This document shows positions 31,860 to 40,748 of a stretch of 64,000 nucleotides of DNA, in pieces. Under the pieces are notes generated by a model. It saw only the letters and a program-made list of their open reading frames with translations, was not told the DNA's origin and did not search any database. The translations under genes and the position numbers were made by a program. Origin of the DNA: Mycolicibacter hiberniae (GTDB taxonomy: Bacteria; Actinomycetota; Actinomycetes; Mycobacteriales; Mycobacteriaceae); the NCBI RefSeq assembly GCF_010729485.1, contig NZ_AP022609.1:1116001-1180000 (forward strand), written 5' to 3'. The first letter of the stretch is position 1; each line of letters opens with the position of its first letter.

Positions 31860-34211
31860 GTGACAGCGAACGTAACCCTGAAACCGGTAAACGCCCGTCT
31901 CGCCGAGGAACTCGCGGTGGCCGAACGACAGGTCGCGGCCGCTGTGGCGCTGCTCGACGAGGGGGCCACGGTGCCGTTCATCGCGCGCTACCGAAAAGAG
32001 GCCACCGGCAGCCTCGACGACGGTCAGCTGCGCACCCTCGAAGAACGGCTGCGCTACCTGCGGGAGCTCGACGACCGCCGCGCCGCCGTGCTGTCCTCGA
32101 TCGAGGAGCAGGGCAAGCTCACCGACGAGCTCAAAGCCGCGCTGCTGTCGGCCGAGACCAAGGCTCGGGTCGAAGACATCTACCTGCCCTACAAGCCCAA
32201 GCGCCGCACCAAGGCGCAGATCGCGCGTGAGGCAGGCCTGGAGCCGCTTGCCGACCGGCTGCTCGCCGACCCCACGCTGGACCCCCAGCAGGTTGCCTCG
32301 GAGTACACCGGCGAGGAGGTCGCCGACGCCGCGGCAGCACTGGAGGGCGCCCGCGCGATCCTGGTCGAGCGGGCCGCCGAGGACGCCGAGCTGGTGGGCG
32401 CGGTGCGGGAGAAGTTCTGGTCGGCGGGCTCGCTGCGAACCATGCCGCGCTCGGAGGATGCTGCGAAAAGTCCCTCGGCGCAGAAGTTTCGGGACTACTT
32501 CGAGTTCAGTGAAGCGCTGGAGACCATGCCGTCGCACCGGGTGCTGGCGGTGTTGCGCGGCGAGAAGGAGGACGCCCTGGCGCTGGCCTTCGACGGCGGC
32601 GACAACGAGTTCTACCACGCCATGATCGCCCGGTCGCTCGGCGTGGACATGGGCGCAGCCGGGCCGGCCACGCCCTGGCTGGCCGACACGGTGCGGTGGG
32701 CGTGGGACACCCGGCTGGCTTTCTCCGCGGCGGTCGATGCCCGGATGCGGCTGCGCCAACGTGCCGAGCAGGACGCGGTGGCGGTGTTCGCCAAGAACCT
32801 CAAGGACCTGCTGCTGGCGGCGCCGGCGGGCAACCGCACCACGCTGGGACTCGACCCGGGCTTTCGCACCGGGGTGAAGGTCGCCGTCGTCGACGGCACC
32901 GGCAAGGTCGTCGACACCTGCGCGATCTTCCCGCACCAGCCGCAGAAGCAGTGGGATCAGGCCAAGGCGGTGCTGGCCGCGCTGGTCGCCCGCCACGGCG
33001 TGGACCTGATTGCCGTCGGCAACGGCACCGCGTCACGCGAGACCGACGCCCTGGCCGCCGAACTGATCGCCGACCTCACCAGCGCCGGCGCCCCCACACC
33101 GGTCAAAGCGATGGTCAGCGAGGCCGGGGCGTCGGTGTACTCGGCGTCGGCGTATGCCGCACACGAACTTCCCGATCTGGACGTCACGCTGCGCGGCGCG
33201 GTGTCGATCGCGCGGCGCCTGCAGGATCCGCTGGCCGAGCTGGTCAAGATCGAGCCGAAGTCCATCGGTGTCGGCCAGTACCAGCACGACGTGACGCCGG
33301 GCATCTTGGCGCGCAGCCTCCACGCCGTGGTCGAAGATGCGGTGAACGCCGTGGGTGTCGACCTCAACACCGCCTCGGCACCGCTGTTGGCCAAGGTGTC
33401 GGGGGTGTCGGAATCGCTGGCCGAAGCCATCGTGGGGCACCGCGACCAGAACGGGCCGTTCCGCAGCCGGGCCGCCCTACTCGACGTGCCACGCCTGGGA
33501 CCCAAGGCCTTCGAACAGTGCGCCGGGTTCCTGCGCATCCGCGACGGTGATGACCCGCTGGACTCCTCCGGCGTGCATCCCGAGGCCTACCCGGTGGTGC
33601 GGCGCATCCTGGACCGCTCCGGGGTCTCGCTGGCCGAGATCATCGGCGACGAGCGACTCCTGCGGTCGCTGCAGCCCGGCGATTTCGCCGACGACCGGTT
33701 CGGGGTGCCGACCGTCACCGACATCCTGGCCGAACTGGAGAAGCCGGGACGCGATCCGCGGCCGGCGTTCTCCACGGCGACGTTCGCCGCAGGCGTCGAG
33801 AAGGTGGCCGACCTCAAGGTGGGCATGATCCTGGAGGGCGTGGTGACCAATGTCGCCGCGTTCGGAGCATTCGTCGACGTCGGTGTGCACCAGGACGGCC
33901 TGGTGCACGTCTCGGCCATGGCGGACCGCTTCGTCTCCGATCCGCACGAGGTGGTCCGTTCCGGGCAGGTGGTGAAGGTCAAAGTCGTCGACGTCGATGT
34001 CGAACGGCAGCGCATCGGGCTGACCCTGCGGCTGGGGGACAAGGCCGGGGACAAGCCCGCGCGGGGTGGGGCGGCCAAACCGGCTGCGCGCGGCGGCAAC
34101 GCCAAGCAGAATCGTGGGCGGGGTCCCGGCAACGGGACGGGGTCCCGGGACGCTGCACCGGCAGGCGGGTCGATGGCCCAGGCGCTACGGGACGCCGGAT
34201 TCGGAAAGTGA
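31860..34211 (+). CDS. tex: Tex-family RNA-binding transcription accessory protein
   Basis: A 783-residue cytosolic protein with full Tex architecture: N-terminal helical domain (VPFIARYRKEATGSLDD), YqgF/RuvX-like nuclease fold (TTLGLDPGFRTGVKVAVVD), helix-hairpin-helix repeats (ALLDVPRLGPKAFEQCAGFL) and a C-terminal S1 domain (GVVTNVAAFGAFVDVGVHQD). A basic Gly/Ala-rich tail of about 60 residues follows. Tex proteins bind nucleic acid and influence transcription; no catalytic activity is established. The GTG at 31860 is followed by normal N-terminal homology. FAD oxidase and IlvX-like genes lie downstream with gaps of 9 and 55 bp. Confidence 0.93.
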   Translation: MTANVTLKPVNARLAEELAVAERQVAAAVALLDEGATVPFIARYRKEATGSLDDGQLRTLEERLRYLRELDDRRAAVLSSIEEQGKLTDELKAALLSAETKARVEDIYLPYKPKRRTKAQIAREAGLEPLADRLLADPTLDPQQVASEYTGEEVADAAAALEGARAILVERAAEDAELVGAVREKFWSAGSLRTMPRSEDAAKSPSAQKFRDYFEFSEALETMPSHRVLAVLRGEKEDALALAFDGGDNEFYHAMIARSLGVDMGAAGPATPWLADTVRWAWDTRLAFSAAVDARMRLRQRAEQDAVAVFAKNLKDLLLAAPAGNRTTLGLDPGFRTGVKVAVVDGTGKVVDTCAIFPHQPQKQWDQAKAVLAALVARHGVDLIAVGNGTASRETDALAAELIADLTSAGAPTPVKAMVSEAGASVYSASAYAAHELPDLDVTLRGAVSIARRLQDPLAELVKIEPKSIGVGQYQHDVTPGILARSLHAVVEDAVNAVGVDLNTASAPLLAKVSGVSESLAEAIVGHRDQNGPFRSRAALLDVPRLGPKAFEQCAGFLRIRDGDDPLDSSGVHPEAYPVVRRILDRSGVSLAEIIGDERLLRSLQPGDFADDRFGVPTVTDILAELEKPGRDPRPAFSTATFAAGVEKVADLKVGMILEGVVTNVAAFGAFVDVGVHQDGLVHVSAMADRFVSDPHEVVRSGQVVKVKVVDVDVERQRIGLTLRLGDKAGDKPARGGAAKPAARGGNAKQNRGRGPGNGTGSRDAAPAGGSMAQALRDAGFGK

Positions 34212-34220
34212 GGGGCCGGC

Positions 34221-35612
34221 ATGGGCACCACCCAGGGCGCACCGGACGACATAGCAGCACGCTTCCGCAGGATCGTGGGGGAGGCCGGGCTGCTGACCGG
34301 CGACCAGATCGGTCCCGACTACGGCCATGACGAGGCGCTGGTCGGCGCGCCGGTCACGCCGCGCTATGTGGCCCGCCCCGAGACCGCGGAGCACGTCGCC
34401 GCCCTGCTGGCCGCGGCGACCGAAGCCAAGGTCGCGGTGACCGCACGCGGGTCCGGCACCGGGTTGTCGGCGGCCGCGCGCCCGTGTCCCGACGGTCTGC
34501 TGATCTCCTTTGAGCGGATGAACGCGATTCTGGAGGTCGACACCGAGAATCAGGTCGCGGTGGTACAGCCCGGCGTCACGCTGAGCGATCTCGACGCCGC
34601 GACGGCCGATGCGGGTCTGATGTACACCGTCTTCCCCGGGGAGTTGTCCGCCAGTGTCGGGGGCAACGTCGGTACCAACGCCGGGGGCATGCGGGCGGTC
34701 AAGTACGGGGTGACCCGGCACAATGTGCTCGGACTGCAGGCCGCCCTGCCCACCGGTGAGCTGATCCGCACCGGTGGCCGAATCAGCAAGCTGTCCACCG
34801 GTTATGACCTGACGCAGCTGATCATCGGCTCGGAGGGCACCTGCGCCCTGGCCACCGAGGTCACCGTCCGGCTCTACCCGCGGCTGGGGCACTCCGCAAC
34901 GTTGCTGGCGCCGTTCGCCGACCTGCCCGCGGTGATGCGCGCGGTGCCGGCGGTGGTGCGCAGCGGTGTGAACCCGGTGATTCTGGAGTACGTCGACAAG
35001 CTCACGCTGGCGGCGATCAGCTACTCGCAGAAGCTGAACCTGGGCATCCCCGACGCGGTGCGTGACTCCGCGGAGGCGTACCTGGTCGTGGGGGTGGAGG
35101 ATCGCGACCGCGACCGCCTCGACGGTGACGTGGCCATGCTGGGCGAGCTGCTGGCCTCGCTCGGGGCCGTTGATGTCTATGTGCTGGAGGGTAATTCGGC
35201 GCATGCCCTGATCGAGGCCCGCGAGAAGGCGTTCTGGACAGCCAAGGCCGCCGGTGCCCACGATGTCATCGATACCGTGGTTCCTCGCGCGGCGATGGAT
35301 CAATTCCTCACCAAAGCACACGAATTGGCCCAGGCGGTGGGTGCCGGCGTGGTGGGCTGCGGGCATGCCGGTGACGGCAACGTGCACCTGGCGGTGTTCT
35401 GCGCCGACGACGACGTCCGGCACCGGCTGCTGCACGACATCTTCGCGGCGGCGATGGCACTGGGCGGAGCCATCTCCGGGGAGCATGGTCTGGGACGGGT
35501 CAAGACCGAGCATTTCCTGGAACTCGAGGATCCGGTCAAGGTCGCGCTGATGCGCCGAATCAAGGACGCCTTCGACCCCGCCGGGATTCTCAATCCGGGC
35601 GTGCTTCTATAG
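34221..35612 (+). CDS. FAD-binding oxidase/dehydrogenase (GlcD / D-lactate dehydrogenase-like, Rv2280-like)
   Basis: A 463-residue flavoprotein of the PCMH/vanillyl-alcohol-oxidase superfamily. The FAD-binding N-terminal half includes TARGSGTGLSAAARPCPDG and GNVGTNAGGMRAVKYGVTR. The C-terminal FAD-oxidase domain ends with GCGHAGDGNVH and SGEHGLGRVKTEHF, where the histidines are typical of 2-hydroxyacid dehydrogenases such as GlcD. It probably oxidises a D-2-hydroxyacid. The ATG lies nine bases past the tex stop. The position agrees with Rv2280 in M. tuberculosis, as far as I recall that map. Confidence 0.83.
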   Translation: MGTTQGAPDDIAARFRRIVGEAGLLTGDQIGPDYGHDEALVGAPVTPRYVARPETAEHVAALLAAATEAKVAVTARGSGTGLSAAARPCPDGLLISFERMNAILEVDTENQVAVVQPGVTLSDLDAATADAGLMYTVFPGELSASVGGNVGTNAGGMRAVKYGVTRHNVLGLQAALPTGELIRTGGRISKLSTGYDLTQLIIGSEGTCALATEVTVRLYPRLGHSATLLAPFADLPAVMRAVPAVVRSGVNPVILEYVDKLTLAAISYSQKLNLGIPDAVRDSAEAYLVVGVEDRDRDRLDGDVAMLGELLASLGAVDVYVLEGNSAHALIEAREKAFWTAKAAGAHDVIDTVVPRAAMDQFLTKAHELAQAVGAGVVGCGHAGDGNVHLAVFCADDDVRHRLLHDIFAAAMALGGAISGEHGLGRVKTEHFLELEDPVKVALMRRIKDAFDPAGILNPGVLL

Positions 35613-35667
35613 GCAGCGGATCGCGCGCGACACCCATACCCCGGTGCCCGGCAAGAAAGGCAGCCAC

Positions 35668-37239
35668 ATGACCAACGGAGCACAGGCCCTGATCGCCACC
35701 CTGGTCGACAGCGGAGTTCAGGTCTGCTTCGCCAACCCCGGCACGTCCGAGATGCACTTCGTGGCCGCCCTGGACTCCGTGCCGCAGATGCGGGGGGTGC
35801 TGTGCCTGTTCGAAGGCGTGGTGACCGGTGCCGCCGACGGCTACGCCCGGGTGGCCGGCAAGCCGGCCGCCACCTTGCTGCACCTGGGGCCCGGGCTCGG
35901 CAACGGCCTGGCCAACCTGCACAACGCCCGCCGCGCGCACGTGCCCGTGGTCAACGTCATCGGGGATCACGCGACCTACCACAAGAAGTACGACGCCCCG
36001 CTGGAATCCGACATCGAGCCGCTGACCGACTGGACCCACGGCTGGGTGCGCCGCACCGGCGCCGGCCGTGACGTGGGCCGGGATGCCGCCGAAGCCGTCG
36101 CGGCGTCCATGGCCAGTCCGGCGGTAGTGGCCAATCTGATTCTGCCCGCCGACATCTCCTGGGAAGACGGCGCGCAGGCGGCCGGCCCGGTCGACCCCGT
36201 CCCGGCCGCCGCCCCCGACGCCCGGGCCGTCGCCGATATCGCCGCCATACTGGGCAGCGGCGAACCGGCGGCCCTGCTCGTCGGCGGCCCGGCCGCCGGC
36301 GCGGTGCGCGCCCTGGAGGCCACCGACCGGATCGCCGCCGCCACCGGCGCGCGCGCCCTGGTCGAGACGTTCCCGACCCGGCTCGTCCGTGGCGCCGGGG
36401 TCCCGGCGATCGATCGGCTCGGTTACCTGGCCGAGCAGGCCGCCTACCAACTCGACGGCATCAAGCACCTGGTGGTGGCGGGCACCCGGCCGCCGGTGTC
36501 GTTCTTCGCCTACCCCGGCAAGCCCAGCGACCTGGTTCCCGAAGGCTGCGTCGTGCACAACCTGGCCGGCCTCGAGACCGACGTGGTTGCCGCACTGGAA
36601 CAACTGGCCGACGCGGTGGCCGCCGGCGTGCCGTCGCGGCCCGCACCGGCCGCCGTCCCGGACCTGCCGAGCGGACAGCTCACCCCGCAGAACTGGGTGC
36701 AGGTGATCGGGGCGCTGCTGCCGGAGAACGCGATCATCTCCGACGAGTCGAACACTTCGGGACTGATGCTGCCCGCGGCCACCGCCGGCTCTCCGCGCCA
36801 CGACGTGCTCACGCTCACCGGCGGCGCCATCGGGCAGGGACTCCCGGTCGCCGTCGGTGCGGCCGTGGCCGCGCCGGACCGGCCGGTGATCGCGCTCGAA
36901 GCCGACGGCAGCGCGGCCTACACCATTTCCGCGTTGTGGACCATGGCGCGCGAGAACCTGAACGTGACCACGGTGCTGATCAACAACAGCGCCTACGCGA
37001 TCCTGCGCCTGGAACTGGCCCGGGTGGGCGCCGAGGACGAGGGCGGCGGCCACGGTCCCAAGGCGGAGGCGCTGCTGGACCTGTCGCGGCCGAACATGGA
37101 CTTCGCGAAGATCGCCGAGGGATTCGGGGTGCCGGCGACGGTCGCCACCACCTGCGAGGAACTTGCCGAACAATTCAGCAGGGCAGTGGCCGAACCGGGC
37201 CCCCACCTGATCGACGCGCGGGTTCCGACCCTGTTCTGA
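35668..37239 (+). CDS. ilvX: ThDP-dependent acetolactate-synthase-like protein (IlvX-like)
   Basis: A 523-residue thiamine-diphosphate enzyme. The conserved glutamate that activates ThDP is in LFEGVVTGAADGYARV. The Mg-ThDP motif reads EADGSAAYTISALW...LINN, a variant of GDG...NN in which the first Gly is Ala. The domain order (PYR, TH3, PP) is normal for the acetolactate synthase, benzoylformate decarboxylase and oxalyl-CoA decarboxylase family. It resembles the mycobacterial acetolactate synthase homologue IlvX; true branched-chain synthesis normally uses IlvB1 with IlvN, which is absent here. ATG at 35668 with AAAGG upstream. Confidence 0.72.
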   Translation: MTNGAQALIATLVDSGVQVCFANPGTSEMHFVAALDSVPQMRGVLCLFEGVVTGAADGYARVAGKPAATLLHLGPGLGNGLANLHNARRAHVPVVNVIGDHATYHKKYDAPLESDIEPLTDWTHGWVRRTGAGRDVGRDAAEAVAASMASPAVVANLILPADISWEDGAQAAGPVDPVPAAAPDARAVADIAAILGSGEPAALLVGGPAAGAVRALEATDRIAAATGARALVETFPTRLVRGAGVPAIDRLGYLAEQAAYQLDGIKHLVVAGTRPPVSFFAYPGKPSDLVPEGCVVHNLAGLETDVVAALEQLADAVAAGVPSRPAPAAVPDLPSGQLTPQNWVQVIGALLPENAIISDESNTSGLMLPAATAGSPRHDVLTLTGGAIGQGLPVAVGAAVAAPDRPVIALEADGSAAYTISALWTMARENLNVTTVLINNSAYAILRLELARVGAEDEGGGHGPKAEALLDLSRPNMDFAKIAEGFGVPATVATTCEELAEQFSRAVAEPGPHLIDARVPTLF

Positions 37240-37276
37240 GGCGGCTGTCGGTGCCGGGACCGGCGGCGCCGCGGCG

Positions 37277-37936
37277 TCAGTTGACGCTCTGGCCGCCCGT
37301 CAACCGATTCGCCGCGAACGTCGCGGCCTCCACGGCCTTGCCGTCCTGGACGTACATCAAGTGCGGGATGACGCTTCCGCTGTCCTCGCAGTAGATGTCG
37401 CCGGCCAGGCAGAAGTCGATGGTCTTCGGCTGGTAGGACGAGGCCAGGACCGGCAGCGGACCGCCCCACAGCGACATGGAGTAGGGGCTCGACGGCGGGC
37501 CGAACAGCGCCACCGCAACCACCTGGTTGGCGGCCGAAGCAGGCAGGGCGTTGCTGGACATCGCGATGACGCTGGCTCCCTGGGAGTAGCCGCCGAGCAC
37601 CAGCTTGGTCGTGGGGCAGTTGGCCATCGTGGCCTGAATGTGGGCGGTGGCGTCCGCCTCGCCGAGGGCTGCGCTGTTGCGGTAGTCGGTGCTCGCCGGG
37701 TAGTTCACCGGGTACACGTTGACATCCCTATCGGCCAGCTGGTCGCGGAGCGCCCCGACGAACGCGTCGCCGACGTCGCCCAGGCCCACGGGTTGGCCCG
37801 AGCCGCGGGCGAACACCACCTCGGTGTCCGGGCACGGCTCTGCGGCGGCCGACGGAATAGCCGCCGGCGCGGCCACAAGGGCTCCGGTCAGCATGGCCGC
37901 GGCGGCGAAGGTGCGAACAGCGTCACGCGAAGTCAT
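37277..37936 (-). CDS. Cutinase-family secreted serine esterase
   Basis: A 219-residue exported protein. A signal peptide of about 32 residues ends AAAEP, and the mature cutinase domain starts CPDTEVVFARGSGQPVG. The nucleophile elbow is GGYSQG with Ser118. The disulfide-linked loop CLAGDIYCEDSG carries the likely Asp, and the catalytic His is in VIPHLMY. Predicted action is on ester lipids at the cell surface. The ATG at 37936 begins the signal peptide; the longer frame to 38143 is non-coding. The stop of a second cutinase gene lies 92 bp upstream on the same strand. Confidence 0.88.
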   Translation of the reverse strand: MTSRDAVRTFAAAAMLTGALVAAPAAIPSAAAEPCPDTEVVFARGSGQPVGLGDVGDAFVGALRDQLADRDVNVYPVNYPASTDYRNSAALGEADATAHIQATMANCPTTKLVLGGYSQGASVIAMSSNALPASAANQVVAVALFGPPSSPYSMSLWGGPLPVLASSYQPKTIDFCLAGDIYCEDSGSVIPHLMYVQDGKAVEAATFAANRLTGGQSVN

Positions 37937-38028
37937 CCCTAAATGCTGACACGTCTCGGTCGCGCCGGTGGCCCGCGGGTGGGGCACCGACGCCCCACCC
38001 GGCCGTCCGCGTGGGGTGAATGCCGTGC

Positions 38029-38703
38029 TCAGAGCCGGTTTGCGGCGTAGGCCGCGCCCTCGTCTGCGATGCCGTCGTAGGCGCCGGGTGCGTGCGCGGA
38101 GAAGTTCAGTCCTTCCGAACAGACCGGGTCTTCGGGCATGCACAGCTGGATCGTCTTAGCGGCATAACCGGGCCCGATGGTCAGGGGCGGCTGGCCCAGG
38201 AAACTCATGGCGCGGTCGTTCGGTGTTCCGAAGAGCACCACGGCGGCGACGTGGTCGGCCACCTCCGGGGGCATCGGCTGCGGGACCTCGTTGCCGTCCA
38301 CCCCATCGGGGATTGCGTTGGCGGTGGCGAAGCCCATCACCGCGGCGCCCTGCGAGAAGCCGCTGAGCACCATCTTGGTCTTGGGGCAGTTCGCCGCAGT
38401 GCCCTCGATGTGGGCGGCAGCGTCGCGGATGCCCTGAATGCCTGTCGGCCAGTCATTGGTGGCCGGATAGTCGATCGCGTAGACATCCACCGGCCGATCC
38501 GGCAATCGGGTCCGCAGCGCGTTGACGAATGCGTCCCCGGTCGCGCCGAGTCCGGGTAGCTCGCCGGTGCCTCTAGCAAACAAAACTTGGACATCGGGGC
38601 ACGGGTCGGCGAAGGCGGGTGCAGGGGTGGTGGCGGTGCTGTGCAGCAGCCAGGTGAGGGCCAGAACAACACCGAGGGAGCGAAGGATCCGACGTTGGTT
38701 CAT
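38029..38703 (-). CDS. Cutinase-family secreted serine esterase
   Basis: A 224-residue exported protein. A signal peptide of about 32 residues (SLGVVLALTWLLHSTATTP) leads into PCPDVQVLFARGTGELPGLG. The nucleophile elbow is SGFSQG with Ser117, a variant of the usual GYSQG. The loop CMPEDPVCSEG and the His in NFSAHAPGAY complete the catalytic site. It is paralogous to the neighbouring cutinase but clearly diverged, so the pair is not a recent duplication. It starts at ATG 38703 with a long non-coding region upstream. Confidence 0.88.
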   Translation of the reverse strand: MNQRRILRSLGVVLALTWLLHSTATTPAPAFADPCPDVQVLFARGTGELPGLGATGDAFVNALRTRLPDRPVDVYAIDYPATNDWPTGIQGIRDAAAHIEGTAANCPKTKMVLSGFSQGAAVMGFATANAIPDGVDGNEVPQPMPPEVADHVAAVVLFGTPNDRAMSFLGQPPLTIGPGYAAKTIQLCMPEDPVCSEGLNFSAHAPGAYDGIADEGAAYAANRL

Positions 38704-39194
38704 CGCTACATGGTGGCATAAGAACCCGTATCTCGCGACGCAGACAGCCAGGCAGGGGCCATTTTCAACGGATGTTAACCGGCCTGCTGGCGGCACGCTG
38801 AGTAAGCCATGTTGAGCATCTGAACGGTGGCTGAGATGCGCGGGGAGCTGCTCTGTTACGCGGATATTTCCGAATTGTGTCAGCCAGATGGCCGGGCCAG
38901 ATGGCTCCCAGAGCAAACTCGCAAGGGCTGGCCGAATGGTCCTGACGGGGCCACGGTCGGCGTCGCTGCGTCGCGCGCCGGCAACGCTGACCCAGCGATC
39001 ACCCGGACACCCGGGGCGCGGTGCGCACGGTTGGACGCGGCCGGCACCAGTGGGCGCCGGATCATTCGAACCGCCGCCGGGGGCGTTCTCCGGCGCACCA
39101 ACGGTGCTGCAATGCGAGGTATATCGGATGGTCCTCGATAAAATTGCGCGACCGGCGCGTTCTGATGGCCGGGCAACACCGGGGATGGGACACG
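38704..39194. other. 490-bp divergent intergenic region
   Basis: This separates the divergent cutinase and Hsp70-like genes. A 104-codon plus-strand frame (38827-39141) has Arg/Gly-rich content, no recognisable motif and no convincing ribosome-binding site, so I do not call it. The first 180 bases beside the cutinase are less GC-rich, as expected for a promoter. No known RNA motif was recognised. Confidence 0.4.
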
Positions 39195-40748
39195 ATGGCG
39201 CAAGAGACAGGCCCAGCGTTGGGGATGTCCGTGGGAGCGACCACATTGGCGGCCGTTACCGCCGATCACGCGATCACCCGCCGGCCCGTGCTGACACTGT
39301 TTCGAGACCGCCCGTCCCAGGTCGGTATGCCGTCGGAGAACCCGTCGGCGAGTTCCGAACTTCGCGACCGCGGCCTGGTGGTCAGCGACTTCGTGGATCG
39401 CGTCGGCGGCGACGGCCCGGTGGTGGCGAGCGACGGCTCCACCCACCGCCCCGAGCAGTTGCTCGCCGACGCTCTGCACGCCCTGGCCTATGCCGTGACC
39501 GAGGGTCGTCCGATACCGCCCGCCGTGGCCGTCACCCACCCCGCGCACTGGTCGCCCGACGCGGTCGCGGCACTGCGCACCGCGCTGGGACGGGTTTCCC
39601 AGTTCGCGCAGCATCAGGTGACACTGATGTCGGATGCTGCAGCGGCTCTCATTGCGCTACAAGCGAATCCGGGCTTGCCGGAGCAGGGGATCATCGCGGT
39701 GTGCGACTTCGGGGGCAGTGGAACCAACCTCACCCTCGTCGACGCGGGCCGCGATTTCGCGCCGATCAGCGCCACTCGGCGCGTCACCGTCTTCTCCGGC
39801 GACGTGACCGATCAGGCACTGCTGGACCATGTGGTGGCCGACCTCGGTGGCAACGGCGACGGTCCACCGACGGTGGGGTCGCTGACCCGGCTGCGCAGTC
39901 AGTGTCGGGACGCCAAGGAGCAGCTGTCCGCAGAGACAGTGGCCGAGCTTGCCGGCTTTCACGGCGGCGTGTGGCTGACCCGCGTGGAACTCGACGAGGC
40001 CCTGCGTCAACCGCTGGAGGGCATGTTCACGGCGTTGCAGAGCGCCCTGGACGACAACGAGATCAGGCCGGATTCGCTGTCTGCCATCGTGTCGGTCGGC
40101 GGTGGGGCGAACATGCCCGCGGTCACGACCGGTCTGGCGCAACGCTTCGGGGTGCCCGTCATCAGCTCGCCGCGACCGCAGTTGACAGCGGCCATCGGCG
40201 CTGCGCTGAGCGTCGCCGGCAACGTTGGGGCCCTTCCGAAGAAGACGCCGCCGCCGCAGGCACCGCACCAGTTCCCCGAGCCGGTCCCGCCCCCGGCCCA
40301 GGAGCCGCCGCCGGTGGCAGTCGACACGGCCCCGGACCCCGGACCGCAGGCGTGGGCACCGCCACCGCAGCCGCCAACACCGCCGCCGCCTCCTGTGGCA
40401 CCGGTCCACCCGGCTGCCGTTGCGCCGCGCCCACCTGTGGTGGCCGAGCCCGAGCTGCCGGGCCGGCCCGATGACGCGCAGTGGTATCGGCGGCCGGTCC
40501 CGGTGGTGATCCTGGCCGCGCTGGCCGCCATGGTGCTGGGCACGGTTGCGGTGCTGGTCCTGCGGCACGCCGCCGACACCGGACCCGCCCCCAGCGAGCT
40601 CAGCACCACGGTGTCGTCCACCGCCACCGCACCCCCGCCGGCATACGAGCCGCCGCCGGCATTCGCGCCCAGCCCCGAAGCCGTCGTGCCGCCCCTGCCG
40701 GAGCTACCGCCGCCGCCCGAATCCAGCGAAAGCCCGCTGGTTCCCTAA
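39195..40748 (+). CDS. Membrane-anchored Hsp70-like protein
   Basis: A 517-residue protein with an actin/Hsp70-type ATPase domain (residues about 1-345). Nucleotide-binding motifs are VGATTLAAVTADHAI (phosphate 1), VCDFGGSGTNLTLV (phosphate 2) and VSVGGGANMP (adenosine). In place of a DnaK substrate-binding domain it has a Pro-rich linker (about 350-425), a single transmembrane helix (about 435-458) and a short Pro/Ser-rich outer tail. The role is unknown; the layout suggests an ATPase signalling or scaffolding at the membrane. The ATG at 39195 is chosen; ATG 39165 is possible. The 3' end overlaps the convergent methyltransferase gene by 4 bp. Confidence 0.75.
   Translation: MAQETGPALGMSVGATTLAAVTADHAITRRPVLTLFRDRPSQVGMPSENPSASSELRDRGLVVSDFVDRVGGDGPVVASDGSTHRPEQLLADALHALAYAVTEGRPIPPAVAVTHPAHWSPDAVAALRTALGRVSQFAQHQVTLMSDAAAALIALQANPGLPEQGIIAVCDFGGSGTNLTLVDAGRDFAPISATRRVTVFSGDVTDQALLDHVVADLGGNGDGPPTVGSLTRLRSQCRDAKEQLSAETVAELAGFHGGVWLTRVELDEALRQPLEGMFTALQSALDDNEIRPDSLSAIVSVGGGANMPAVTTGLAQRFGVPVISSPRPQLTAAIGAALSVAGNVGALPKKTPPPQAPHQFPEPVPPPAQEPPPVAVDTAPDPGPQAWAPPPQPPTPPPPPVAPVHPAAVAPRPPVVAEPELPGRPDDAQWYRRPVPVVILAALAAMVLGTVAVLVLRHAADTGPAPSELSTTVSSTATAPPPAYEPPPAFAPSPEAVVPPLPELPPPPESSESPLVP

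Noticed and set aside
38827..39141. 104-codon plus-strand frame upstream of the Hsp70-like gene
   Set aside because: Low-complexity Arg/Gly translation, no domain and no clear ribosome-binding site.
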